Of a stretch of 64,000 bases of DNA, positions 1 through 6,579 are shown piece by piece. The notes below the pieces were generated by a model that did not search any database, was not told where the DNA came from, and saw only the letters and a list, made by a program, of their open reading frames with translations. A program made the position numbers and the translations under genes. Location of the stretch: assembly GCA_965657135.1 (NCBI GenBank), contig CBFHNF010000003.1:97574-161573 (forward strand), given 5' to 3'. Positions within the stretch are counted from its first letter, which is position 1. Each line of letters begins with the position of its first letter. Origin of the DNA: HIMB11 sp965657135. Its GTDB lineage: Bacteria > Pseudomonadota > Alphaproteobacteria > Rhodobacterales > Rhodobacteraceae.

Positions 1-789
1 TTCCGGCTAACGGCGAGCTACGGCAGTCAGTCCTATCACATGCGTTGGTTCCTTCAGAACCAAACAGGTGATGTGCAAATCGAAAACATTTCGGATATTG
101 TCAACGGGTTCCAATTGGCGGGCCCCAATGCCGCCAAGGTATTACAAGCCGTCACGCGCAGTGACGTGTCTGCGATGAAGTTCATGGATGTTAATGAAAT
201 ACCTGTCGGTATGATTAATTGCGTGGTGCAACGCGTCAGTTACACAGGTGATTTGGGGTTTGAAATCTACTGTCACACAATCGATCAACGCACGTTGTGG
301 CAGGCCCTGTGGAAAGCAGGTCAGGAATTTGACCTAAAACCCTTTGGCATGCGGGCCATGATGTCATTGCGTCTGGATAAGTTTTTCGGATCGTGGTTGC
401 GCGAATTCTCACCTGACTACACAGCCGGAGAAACGGGAATGGATCGCTTTATTTCATGGAAGAAGGATATTGAATTTATTGGTAAATCAGCTGCGGTGAA
501 AGAGCGCGATGCAGGAAGCAACCGTGCCCTCGTCGCGTTTGAGGTTGAGGCCAAGGATGCAGATGTAGTGGCCTATGAACCAGTTTGGATTGATGGCGAG
601 GTGAAGGGATTCTGCACATCAGGTGGCTATTCACACTACGCCGAAAAATCCATAGCGCTTGCGCTGGTCCCACGTGAAAATGCGGTAGATGGTCAACAGG
701 CAGAGATTGAAATTCTGGGCCAAATGCGAAAGGCGCGCGTCATAACAACGCCTCTGTTTGATGCAGATGGTGCGCGGATGCGTGGATAA
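1..789 (+). CDS. FAD-dependent dimethylglycine/sarcosine dehydrogenase family, C-terminal part (5' end outside window)
   Basis: The reading frame is already open at base 1, so the gene starts upstream; 262 residues are visible. They match the folate-binding GcvT-like half of dimethylglycine or sarcosine dehydrogenases: a GFQLAGPNA segment, then TGDLGFEIY, the GMRAMMSLRLDK stretch and ETGMDRF, and a C-terminal barrel. In this family an N-terminal FAD domain oxidises an N-methyl group and the C-terminal domain passes the one-carbon unit to tetrahydrofolate. The FAD domain is not in view, so the substrate (dimethylglycine, sarcosine or another N-methyl compound) cannot be fixed. The stop overlaps the GTG start of the next gene, which suggests co-transcription. 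Confidence 0.85.
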   Translation, partial: FRLTASYGSQSYHMRWFLQNQTGDVQIENISDIVNGFQLAGPNAAKVLQAVTRSDVSAMKFMDVNEIPVGMINCVVQRVSYTGDLGFEIYCHTIDQRTLWQALWKAGQEFDLKPFGMRAMMSLRLDKFFGSWLREFSPDYTAGETGMDRFISWKKDIEFIGKSAAVKERDAGSNRALVAFEVEAKDADVVAYEPVWIDGEVKGFCTSGGYSHYAEKSIALALVPRENAVDGQQAEIEILGQMRKARVITTPLFDADGARMRG

Positions 790-1378
790 ACCAGTGTCGT
801 TGGCAATTGTTATATTGGCCGCTGGCGCCTCCTCTCGAATGCGGGGGCGCGACAAATTGTTTGAACCGATTGGCTCCGTTCCAATTCTTCAGCGGTTAGT
901 TAAACTTGCCCAAGGTTTGGGACGAACCTATGTCACCCTTCCCGATCCAGAACATCCGCGAAACGAGTTGATTGAGAATACGGATGCAACGCCTGTTTTC
1001 ATCCCTAACGCGCATGAGGGAATGAGTGCGTCAATCAAACAAGCCTGCAACGAAATTGCGCAAACAGATGCCAAAGGAATGATGATTGTCACAGGGGATT
1101 TACCTGAACTCACTCAGCACCATTTTCAACGCATCGCAGCACATTGGTCTGAAAACCCAACTACATATGTGCAAGCAAAGGATTATTTAGGAAAACCGGG
1201 ACATCCCGTGATTATTCCAAAAACGGGATGGACCGAGGTGCAAACGCTGCAGGGCGATCATGGATTGCGCCATATATTACCAAACAAAAACGTCAGTTAC
1301 ATTGAATTCAATGATCACGGACCAACGTTAGATTTGGATACCCCCGAGGCATGGGAAGAATGGCGAAAAAATCGCTAG
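782..1378 (+). CDS. MocA/MobA-like nucleotidyltransferase
   Basis: The product of about 198 residues opens with the nucleotide-binding signature LAAGASSRMRGRDK of the MobA/MocA transferase family, and carries a GDLPELT segment where the family has its metal-binding GD(M/L)P motif. Family members attach CMP or GMP to molybdopterin, or act on related small substrates. I chose the GTG at 782 because it overlaps the upstream stop in the usual coupled way and puts the nucleotide-binding strand near the N-terminus; an ATG at 758 would lie inside the previous gene. No molybdoenzyme gene is visible here. It ends where the accessory island begins, overlapping a convergent gene remnant by 4 bp. Confidence 0.82.
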   Translation: MDKPVSLAIVILAAGASSRMRGRDKLFEPIGSVPILQRLVKLAQGLGRTYVTLPDPEHPRNELIENTDATPVFIPNAHEGMSASIKQACNEIAQTDAKGMMIVTGDLPELTQHHFQRIAAHWSENPTTYVQAKDYLGKPGHPVIIPKTGWTEVQTLQGDHGLRHILPNKNVSYIEFNDHGPTLDLDTPEAWEEWRKNR

Positions 1379-1728
1379 CGCACGATCCGCAATGAGCGAC
1401 GATTGTTTTTTGGGAATCGAACCGGACGGCACAATGGACGTACGTCGTCAAAATTAAATCCTATTAATTCAGCGTTGTCCCAATTATCGCCCGCTGCACC
1501 AAACTCATCTGGTTTACGCGCACTCGATGCTTCTTCAATCACAATGCCAAAATAAGCGATATTACCGTTGGCATAACTGAGAACAATGTCACCTACCTCA
1601 GCATCAGCCATCGTGTCGAAAAAGTAATTTCGGTTGCCGTCAGACTTTAACTTTGGCGACCATAGAAAACCGCCTTCGATCTCGTGTTTGAAAGTTTATT
1701 TGTGATTGACCCACCAGTATTTTTGAAT
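1375..1728 (-). pseudogene. Decayed HNH-endonuclease-type gene: N-terminal domain with an internal stop
   Basis: From 1728 downwards the minus strand encodes a segment beginning YWWVNHK, followed by a TAA at 1696-1698, then TFKHEIEGGFLWSPK and on through GDIVLSYAN and EFGAAGDNWDNAE, ending at 1375. This is the order of the N-terminal specificity-type domain (YWWVNQ.QT...GG.LWSPK...GD..FS) found in front of HNH nuclease domains. In relatives the position of the stop is a glutamine codon, so CAA to TAA is the likely change. There is no good start codon and the HNH catalytic half is missing. A 78-residue open frame from 1611 survives downstream of the stop. It lies just behind the 47-aa gene and the SNase gene, as if once in one operon. 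Confidence 0.7.
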
Positions 1729-1736
1729 CTTTCGAA

Positions 1737-1880
1737 CTAACCCTTCTTATTCTTCGGGTTTCTACTGAACCGCCTGCTTATCGGGCGCGGAGTAAATCTT
1801 GGGTTTCGCCGATGCCTCTTTTTTCGTAGCAGAACGATAATTAGGGCAACCAAAGCAAGAAATAGGATTGTTTCAGTCAT
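1737..1880 (-). CDS. Small basic membrane protein, 47 aa
   Basis: The ATG at 1880 overlaps the last codons and stop of the upstream nuclease gene (ATGACTGA), a typical coupled start. The product begins MTETILFLALVALIIVLL, one clear membrane helix, followed by a very basic tail rich in Arg, Lys and Pro that ends NPKNKKG. The layout (short helix then arginine-rich cytoplasmic stretch) resembles the N-terminus of the SNase-like protein just upstream. Function unknown; membrane location is inferred from the helix. The coupled start and the clean hydrophobic/basic pattern make it more likely real than chance. Confidence 0.6.
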   Translation of the reverse strand: MTETILFLALVALIIVLLRKKRHRRNPRFTPRPISRRFSRNPKNKKG

Positions 1881-2556
1881 TTGGTTTTATTCTGATTTCA
1901 GCATCATCCCATTTTTCAACTAGCGAGATTTCTTCGTCTTCGGGTTCTGCTTTTGGTTCTTTAACAGGCTCAATCTCAACAACCTCAACTGGATGCGGTT
2001 TTGGTTCTTCGGGTTGGGCTAAGGGATGTTTCTTAGCATTGTTATTATAGGGAGTAGGCTTAACTCGTCTGCGACCTGCACCCGTTTCAAACTCTTTGTA
2101 TTTGCTACCCGTAAATGTAGGTATGTCTCGAGCTAAGCCACGACTAATAAGTTCTGCGCCAATGTCTTTGTCGCCATCGATGTAACATGTTGCAACGATA
2201 CGGTCATATGATGTCTCTCCGTTAGGAACGACCTTCACAACCTTACCTTTCAGTATCTTAACCATTTCCCATTTTGATTTCTGTCCCCATGCTTGGTCTA
2301 GCTCTGGAGCGTTTACGCCTGCTAGGCGTATTTTCTGTCTTTTAACCACAATTGTGTCACCGTCTATGACGTGAGCCTTGCCTTCGAAAGGCTTAAAATA
2401 TTTTGGGTTAAACTCGTATTGTTTAACATGTTGCGTCCTTTTACTGCGTAGCTTTGGTTTTCGCCTACCTCCGTAATAGGGACGGCTGCTAGACCTTTTA
2501 CCTGACCCAAGCAGGAAAATGGCAACAAAGAGAAAAATGAGTACTAATATTTCCAT
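1873..2556 (-). CDS. Membrane-anchored SNase-like (thermonuclease) protein
   Basis: About 227 residues. An N-terminal helix (EILVLIFLFVAIFLL) is followed by a basic linker and a staphylococcal-nuclease-like OB-fold domain: VIDGDTIVV, IRLAGVNAPELDQ, WG and YDRIVATCY. The first Asp and the Arg of the IRLAG motif that make the catalytic site are present. The C-terminus is a long Pro/Glu-rich tail. Members cleave DNA or RNA phosphodiester bonds with Ca2+; this one would be held at the membrane. I use the ATG at 2556; a GTG at 2568 adds four residues. It is followed by a coupled 47-aa membrane protein and a broken HNH-type gene, which hints at a former nuclease or defence operon. Confidence 0.8.
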   Translation of the reverse strand: MEILVLIFLFVAIFLLGSGKRSSSRPYYGGRRKPKLRSKRTQHVKQYEFNPKYFKPFEGKAHVIDGDTIVVKRQKIRLAGVNAPELDQAWGQKSKWEMVKILKGKVVKVVPNGETSYDRIVATCYIDGDKDIGAELISRGLARDIPTFTGSKYKEFETGAGRRRVKPTPYNNNAKKHPLAQPEEPKPHPVEVVEIEPVKEPKAEPEDEEISLVEKWDDAEIRIKPND

Positions 2557-2623
2557 AATAGATAACACACATGCCTAATATCCATCTAACATTACCCAGC
2601 TTCAAACCATAATCAACAATCAC

Positions 2624-2657
2624 ATGTCCCTCCAGTGCCGCTGCGGGCAGCGCAAAC
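2624..2657. repeat. Island repeat, copy A (short, 5' part only)
   Basis: This 34-bp stretch matches the start of the longer copy at 6467: both read ATGTCCCTC, then AGTGCCG and GGGCA.CGCAAA, with a handful of substitutions. Homology is not visible beyond about 2660, so it is a truncated member of the family seen at 5207, 5881 and 6467. It lies upstream of the SNase gene on the minus strand. Confidence 0.5.
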
Positions 2658-2820
2658 ATTGATTTTCGGATCGCGTGCATCACTTCTAATTGGTGGTCAA
2701 GTGGTTTTGACCAGCTAGCTGACGGGCGTACATCACCAATGCTACGACGTCTGTCAGCTCACTAAGGTTCGTGCCTAAATACACGCGAAATGGTCAACGG
2801 TTAAGCAGTAAGGATACAAA

Positions 2821-3015
2821 ATGACACCTTTATACGGGTTCAGCGATAGGGCTGCGCAACTCTATGACTACAAGTGCGACTGTACTTTATGTGGCGGCGA
2901 TCAATCGGACTGGACCACGATGAGTGATACGCAAAAGATGACCAGAGCGTTAATCGTAATAGCGCAACACAAAGTCAATGAAGATTTAAAGAAAACACCA
3001 TTCCATACCAGTTAG
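2821..3015 (+). CDS. Small hypothetical protein with a CxCxxC motif, 64 aa
   Basis: The ATG is preceded by AAGGA at a good distance (AAGGATACAAAATG). The product has a Tyr- and Asp-rich start and a YKCDCTLCGGD segment that could hold a metal. I do not recognise a family. It is followed by a strong inverted repeat at 3019-3062. In the +1 frame after about 2985 there is another codable stretch (around residues EYTGGPPLNEPMEKS), so a frameshifted longer gene cannot be excluded. Confidence 0.45.
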   Translation: MTPLYGFSDRAAQLYDYKCDCTLCGGDQSDWTTMSDTQKMTRALIVIAQHKVNEDLKKTPFHTS

Positions 3016-3018
3016 GAA

Positions 3019-3062
3019 AAGAGGCGGTCACGCGACTTGAATACACCGGGGGACCGCCTCTT
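3019..3062. terminator. 11-bp inverted repeat after the small CxCxxC gene, terminator-like
   Basis: AAGAGGCGGTC (3019-3029) pairs perfectly with GACCGCCTCTT (3052-3062) across a 22-nt loop. The repeat starts 3 bp after the stop of the 2821 gene. There is no long T run, so it may be a weak or factor-dependent terminator, or a protein-binding palindrome. Confidence 0.45.
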
Positions 3063-3316
3063 AACGAACCCATGGAGAAGTCTCTTATACGTAGCCAACA
3101 TAACAGGAGCCATAGAATTCGGTTTAACCGCTTACCTTGGCAGTCTGTGCATCTATTTTTAGCGATGAACCTATTGATGAAACGTCGCATCTCAGCAAAT
3201 CGATCAAAAAAAGGTCGTAGTTATTTGCCTTTATCAAGATGGACAGGAAATAACTACGAAAAACTATGCCACGGTTACGCTGCGGTTGCCAAATCAGTTC
3301 GAGTAAACCATAACTT
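3063..3316 (+). other. Gap with fragments of coding potential in shifting frames, no intact gene
   Basis: No convincing gene is intact here. Short protein-like runs occur in different frames: a hydrophobic run ending GSLCIYF before a TAG at about 3165, and a hydrophilic run KKVVVICLYQDGQEITTKNY ending at a TAA near 3303. They look like pieces of one or two decayed genes with frameshifts. An 82-aa open frame (3072-3320) has no ribosome site and an unlikely composition, so I do not call it. Confidence 0.3.
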
Positions 3317-3598
3317 ATGATCCAACCTGATTTTGCTAGCGTACATACTATACACGACGCTAAATTTTGGGAGGCTGCTATGAAAGCCATGAGAAACTTT
3401 TGGGCGCGTGAATGGTTGATGAGAGACATTGGCTTACGACATGGTACCAATGATCTGTCAACAGTCATCGAGATTGCACAAACCGCTGGATTATTAGGAG
3501 CGAACGCTGAGATGACAGAAGCAGGTCAGATCTACGTGACTGCTAATCGACATCGCGTTGAAGTGCTTAAACATGATGCGATCGTTTCTCCTCTTTGA
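3317..3598 (+). CDS. Hypothetical protein, 93 aa
   Basis: The frame begins at an ATG at 3317 with no clear ribosome site and encodes a soluble, mostly helical protein (FWEAAMKAMRNFWAREW) with an ending that could be a small helix-turn-helix-like or winged fold (AQTAGLLGANAEMTEAGQIYV). I recognise no family. It lies between decayed sequence and the SOUL gene. It could be real or a fragment. Confidence 0.35.
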   Translation: MIQPDFASVHTIHDAKFWEAAMKAMRNFWAREWLMRDIGLRHGTNDLSTVIEIAQTAGLLGANAEMTEAGQIYVTANRHRVEVLKHDAIVSPL

Positions 3599-3649
3599 GC
3601 GGTAATGTTTTGGCGCAATGCTGTTTCGTTGTTCAAGGTAAACTTGAAG

Positions 3650-4240
3650 ATGCATAAATTGAAGTATCTCATAACTACAATTTCATTGATTTGGAGTTCA
3701 GCAGTAATGGCACTGGAAGAACCAAAGTACTCAATCATAACGCAGACAAATGATTATGAAATTCGGAAGTATGAAGACCGACTGGCAGTGGAAACACTAG
3801 AAAGCAGTGGTGAAAACAGAGCGTTCTCTCTGCTCTTTAAATATATTTCAGGAGCAAACGAACTTAACTCCAAAGTCGCGATGACAATTCCAGTTACTCA
3901 GTCGACTAAAATTGACATGACCGCACCAGTTACCCAAGTGGAGATAGATGGCGATCGCGTTATGCGTTTTTTTCTGCCTAACAAATTCACAATTGAAGAT
4001 GCGCCACGCCCAACGTCTAATGCTGTCAGGCTCGTAATTGTGAAAGGTCAAACGTACGCGGTCGCGCGATATTCAGGAAGATCAAGTGAACAAAACTTTA
4101 TTCGCCACACTCGCAAGCTGAGTGAAGCCTTGAAGCGAGATGACCTTCAGGCAAGCGGCTATCCAATCAAGGCAACATTCAATGGGCCATTCATACCGTT
4201 TTTCCTTCGTCGGAACGAGGTGATGGTGCCTATTAATTAG
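3650..4240 (+). CDS. SOUL-family heme-binding protein, exported
   Basis: About 196 residues. The ATG at 3650 gives a clean signal peptide (KLKYLITTISLIWSSAVMA) that would be cleaved before LEEPKYSI. The body shows SOUL/HBP family features: YEIRKYEDRLAVET near the N-terminus, KVAMTIPV and KIDMTAPV repeats in the middle, and YAVARYSGRS. Family members bind heme or related tetrapyrroles; bacterial ones are periplasmic and their role is poorly known. The longer frame from 3605 would put a hydrophilic segment before the signal peptide, so I reject that start. Confidence 0.85.
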   Translation: MHKLKYLITTISLIWSSAVMALEEPKYSIITQTNDYEIRKYEDRLAVETLESSGENRAFSLLFKYISGANELNSKVAMTIPVTQSTKIDMTAPVTQVEIDGDRVMRFFLPNKFTIEDAPRPTSNAVRLVIVKGQTYAVARYSGRSSEQNFIRHTRKLSEALKRDDLQASGYPIKATFNGPFIPFFLRRNEVMVPIN

Positions 4241-4263
4241 TGAGACGCTGAAAGCAAATTTTT

Positions 4264-4282
4264 TCTCCACGTGTAATCATTT
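4264..4282 (+). promoter_or_regulatory. Upstream box 1 (TCTCCACGTGT), shared with 4816-4834
   Basis: TCTCCACGTGTAATCATTT lies 55 bp before the ATG at 4337 and matches 17 of 19 bases with the element 41 bp before the ATG at 4875. Each carries the palindrome CACGTG and is preceded by an AAA/TTT-rich stretch. The position suggests a shared promoter or operator, or shared ancestry of two duplicated gene units. Confidence 0.45.
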
Positions 4283-4336
4283 GGTAATTTTGTCCAATAG
4301 TGATACATTCGCTTTGCCAACAGAAGGAGATAAACA

Positions 4337-4603
4337 ATGTATGCAACTTCAGCAGATTGGTCGTTTGACCAAGTAGCAGACTTTTCTGAACTGGGACCAA
4401 AGATGGCTGCTAGCATGAAAGCTGCTGGCGCAGTTCATTGGCATTTTGTTATTACTAGCGAAACTACCGCCAGAAGCATGATGGTTTGGCCTGATAAAGA
4501 AACAGCGCACAAAGCAATAAAAATGTTTCGTGAAGAGGCATCGGCCGATAATGGCTCAACAATTACATCTACGTGCGAAGGTGAAATAGTCGCGGGATTT
4601 TAA
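4337..4603 (+). CDS. Small ABM/DUF-type hypothetical protein, 88 aa
   Basis: A strong ribosome site (AGAAGGAGATAAACA) precedes the ATG. The product has the size and alternating pattern of the dimeric ferredoxin-like barrel proteins (ABM or GYD type): a strand with AVHWHFVITSE, another with ARSMMVWPDKE, a helix with AHKAIKMFREEA, and a last strand. No catalytic motif is obvious. It is the first of three small proteins of similar design (4337, 4875, 5415), the first two with related upstream sequence. Function unknown. Confidence 0.65.
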   Translation: MYATSADWSFDQVADFSELGPKMAASMKAAGAVHWHFVITSETTARSMMVWPDKETAHKAIKMFREEASADNGSTITSTCEGEIVAGF

Positions 4604-4604
4604 A

Positions 4605-4766
4605 ATGCCTAGGCGTTCAGAAGAACAGCGGGTTAGCAGTTTCGTGATTTATTTTTGTATCGCGGTTACAGTCGCCGTTTCGCTGTATGTGACTTTTGTT
4701 GCGGCCGACCTGCATCGACTTTTGCAATCGCTTTACGTGCTTTTGTCTCTAGCTTTTCAAATTTAG
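4605..4766 (+). CDS. Small membrane protein, 53 aa
   Basis: The ATG at 4605 starts 1 bp after the stop of the previous gene (TAAAATG). The product begins MPRRSEEQRVSSF, a basic cytoplasmic start, followed by one long hydrophobic helix (VIYFCIAVTVAVSLYVTFVA) and a second, shorter one ending LSLAFQI. A partial copy of its C-terminal coding region is found at 5159 after the next small gene, which supports its having been a gene unit. It may act with the 88-aa protein; function unknown. Confidence 0.55.
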   Translation: MPRRSEEQRVSSFVIYFCIAVTVAVSLYVTFVAADLHRLLQSLYVLLSLAFQI

Positions 4767-4815
4767 TGAGTAGTTTGAGATCAAACAGTAGCGTTCAATA
4801 AATTGGCAAACTTTG

Positions 4816-4834
4816 TCTCCACGTGTCGTCATTT
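4816..4834 (+). promoter_or_regulatory. Upstream box 2 (TCTCCACGTGT)
   Basis: TCTCCACGTGTCGTCATTT is the second copy of the element at 4264-4282 and lies 41 bp before the ATG at 4875. The third small gene (5415) has a similar ribosome site but I do not see this box in front of it. Confidence 0.45.
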
Positions 4835-4874
4835 AGCTGCTAGGCTCCAAGCTATAACATAGGGAGAAAACAAA

Positions 4875-5132
4875 ATGTTATTCATGATCACAAGCAAGCA
4901 TGACTATTCAACATGTCAAGCCAATCATCCAGAAAACAACCAACACTTCCGCGATACTTTGTCAAATTTAGGAGATCACGGAATAAAGGTTCATGCGATG
5001 TATTCTAATCGCTTGCAACACAGCGCGTTTATAGTTTGCGAGGCAGATAGCATGGAGCAACTGGATGCCGGCTTTAGTCCAATATTGGACTTTGGAAATT
5101 TTGAAGTCACGCCTGTAATGGAACGCAAATAG
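4875..5132 (+). CDS. Small hypothetical protein, 85 aa, ferredoxin-like size
   Basis: A good ribosome site (AGGGAGAAAACAAA) leads to the ATG. The product begins LFMITSKHDYSTC, has a middle strand-turn (IKVHAMYSNRLQHSAFIVCEAD), a helix (SMEQLDAGF) and a final strand (FEVTPVMERK). That order fits a ferredoxin-like fold of the kind seen in DUF3303 or GYD proteins, but I cannot name the family. It shares its upstream box and partly its downstream sequence with the 4337 gene, so the two units probably arose by duplication and then diverged. Confidence 0.65.
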   Translation: MLFMITSKHDYSTCQANHPENNQHFRDTLSNLGDHGIKVHAMYSNRLQHSAFIVCEADSMEQLDAGFSPILDFGNFEVTPVMERK

Positions 5133-5158
5133 CTACTGCGCCCTAGCAATAAGATCGT

Positions 5159-5248
5159 ATGTTCCGATCTTTGCAATCGCTGAACGTGCTTTCGTTTCTA
5201 GCTTACAAAGCCATAGAGTGTTCTGGCATCGCAAACTCGTGTCTGTGA
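5159..5248 (+). pseudogene. Truncated copy of the 53-aa membrane gene (29 codons)
   Basis: The frame from the ATG at 5159 encodes FRSLQSLNVLSFLAY and matches HRLLQSLYVLLSLAF near the C-terminus of the 4605 gene; the DNA is alike as well (TTTGCAATCGCT then ACGTGCTTT and TCTAGCTT). The first half, with the main membrane helix, is missing. It sits in the same place relative to its upstream small gene as the intact copy does. The repeat copy B starts within it. Confidence 0.45.
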
Positions 5249-5325
5249 AAGAGTCGATAAGTATGTTGCTTGCTGTCCAGACACGACGTAGCTAGTCCAG
5301 TCTCGCTGGAAATATTTGTCCGATC
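5207..5325. repeat. Island repeat, copy B
   Basis: Contains TCTGGCATCGCAAACTC, TGTCTGTGAAAGAGT and later CACGACGTAGCT and CGCTGGAAAT, in the order seen in copies C (5881) and D (6467) but more diverged and with about 9 extra bases in the middle. It lies between two small genes and does not itself encode a plausible protein beyond the end of the truncated copy at 5159. Confidence 0.5.
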
Positions 5326-5414
5326 ATGCTTTGGGTTCCTGATACAGTTTTTGTACTAGTTGAGCTTTTCTTCAGCGCTAAACTTTCCTCACCAACATCA
5401 CAGGGAGAAGTAAA

Positions 5415-5747
5415 ATGTCACTAATGTACATGGTTCAATTAAAGTACACAAAAGAAGCACTGATGGCGATTATTGATCAGCAACAGGATAGGATGGCTGC
5501 AGCGGAGGCTCTATGTGAAAGCGTCGGAGGTAAACTTCATGGAATGTGGGGTGTTACGGGTCAAGATCACCATATGTTTGCAATCGTTGAGGCTCCATCT
5601 GAGGTCGCTTATATGAGTGCATACATGAAACTGATGAAGTCAGGTGCTTTTGAAACTTTAAAAACTGTTAAGCTATACAGCACAGCGCAGGTAGCAGAAG
5701 CCGCTTCAATGGTCGCAGGTATCGAATATACACCAGCCACTGGATAA
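5415..5747 (+). CDS. GYD-domain-like protein, 110 aa
   Basis: The ribosome site AGGGAGAAGTAAA precedes the ATG. The product shows the usual pattern of GYD-domain proteins: a first strand (LMYMVQLKYTKEA), a helix with RMAAAEALCESVGGKLHGMWGVTG, a strand with HHMFAIVEAPSE, a helix (AYMSAYMKLMKSGAF) and a last strand (ETLKTVKLYS). The family is small, probably forms oligomeric barrels and has no agreed function. It is the third such gene in the row, and is followed by a possible minus-strand small gene and by repeat copy C. Confidence 0.75.
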   Translation: MSLMYMVQLKYTKEALMAIIDQQQDRMAAAEALCESVGGKLHGMWGVTGQDHHMFAIVEAPSEVAYMSAYMKLMKSGAFETLKTVKLYSTAQVAEAASMVAGIEYTPATG

Positions 5748-5750
5748 AAG

Positions 5751-5855
5751 TTACTTCCTAGCAGCCCCGCCAGAGAAGCCGAAGTAAGCACCAACAAGTG
5801 CCGATAGCGATCCATGCATCATCATAGCTTCGGCCACACTGGCGGGGTCTGCCAT
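5751..5855 (-). CDS. Possible 34-aa hydrophobic peptide
   Basis: An open frame reads MADPASVAEAMMMHG, then SLSALVGAYFGFSGG and a basic end AARK. The pattern, a short helix with a glycine-rich turn and a positive tail, recalls small holin-like or membrane peptides. There is no clear ribosome site and it is very short, so this is a candidate only. It is convergent with the GYD-like gene. Confidence 0.3.
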   Translation of the reverse strand: MADPASVAEAMMMHGSLSALVGAYFGFSGGAARK

Positions 5856-5880
5856 AGTCGACAATAATAAACAATCACTT

Positions 5881-5992
5881 GTCTTTTGAGTACCGCTGTC
5901 GGCATCGCGAACTCCTGTCAGTGAAAGAGTTTATTAGTAAGTTAAGTCCAATTACGACGACTTATACTGTTGCTAGAAATGTCAAATGTTCA
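5881..5992. repeat. Island repeat, copy C
   Basis: Matches copy D at 6467-6579 along its length at the same internal spacing: GGCATCGC at 5901 and CAAATG at 5983 are 82 bp apart, as in D (6489 and 6571). Shared blocks include TGTCAGTGAAA, AGTT, CGACGA and GTTGCTA.AAA. It lies upstream of the secreted-protein gene at 6092. No open frame is conserved between the copies, so it is not coding. Confidence 0.6.
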
Positions 5993-6091
5993 TATAAAAG
6001 ATTTAATAATTTTATGTGCTTGTTTCAAGACCGGTATAACAACTTCAGATAGTTATTATATCTTTCATGGTGGTAAAAATTGGTGAATACA

Positions 6092-6463
6092 ATGCGTTAT
6101 AAATTATTTATATTTATAATTTCAGCATCCATTTTGCTTTTCAGTGCGCCAACGTTCGCTGAAAGTTTTTGGGAGCGAATATTTAAAAATAAAGAAGAAT
6201 TTGTTGCTTTGATTACGATTGAAAATAATTGTGAACTAGAGACCAGATATTTTGTCGTACGAAATCTGGATACTGGCAAATATGCGCCATTTTATAACGG
6301 CGTTGCAAAGTTAAAAGCTGTCAAAAACGCTCCACTGCAGTTACAGTTGGTACCCTCGGTAAAGTATATATCCTATGAAGGTGTTGCAGTCGCTGCGAAG
6401 AAAAAACTAACGATGACTGCAGACTGTAGTGAGCGCAGTCTCAAAATGATTGGGCAGGACTAA
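6092..6463 (+). CDS. Secreted hypothetical protein, 123 aa
   Basis: I take the ATG at 6092, which gives a textbook signal peptide (YKLFIFIISASILLFSAPTFA) cleaved before ESFWERIF. The mature part is a small beta-rich protein with two cysteines (about residues 47 and 115, in ENNCELE and TADCSER) that could form a disulfide. I recognise no family. It stands between repeat copies C and D, so this whole unit may have been mobile or duplicated. Confidence 0.6.
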   Translation: MRYKLFIFIISASILLFSAPTFAESFWERIFKNKEEFVALITIENNCELETRYFVVRNLDTGKYAPFYNGVAKLKAVKNAPLQLQLVPSVKYISYEGVAVAAKKKLTMTADCSERSLKMIGQD

Positions 6464-6466
6464 GAT

Positions 6467-6579
6467 ATGTCCCTCGAGTGCCGTTGTGGGCATCGCAAAT
6501 TCATGTCAGTGAAATAGTTGATCAGAAACTAAAACCCCGCCGCAACGATCTATGAGGTTGCTAAAAAGGCCAAATGCTC
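6467..6579. repeat. Island repeat, copy D
   Basis: Starts ATGTCCCTCGAGTGCCG, like copy A, and continues GTGGGCATCGCAAATTC, TGTCAGTGAAA and GTTGCTAAAAA as in copy C. This copy links the short copy A with the longer C and B and so defines a unit of about 112 bp. It begins 4 bp after the stop of the secreted-protein gene. Confidence 0.6.

Noticed and set aside
3072..3320. Plus-strand 82-aa open frame
   Set aside because: Composition rich in Arg, Ser and His, no ribosome site, and better protein-like text in other frames.
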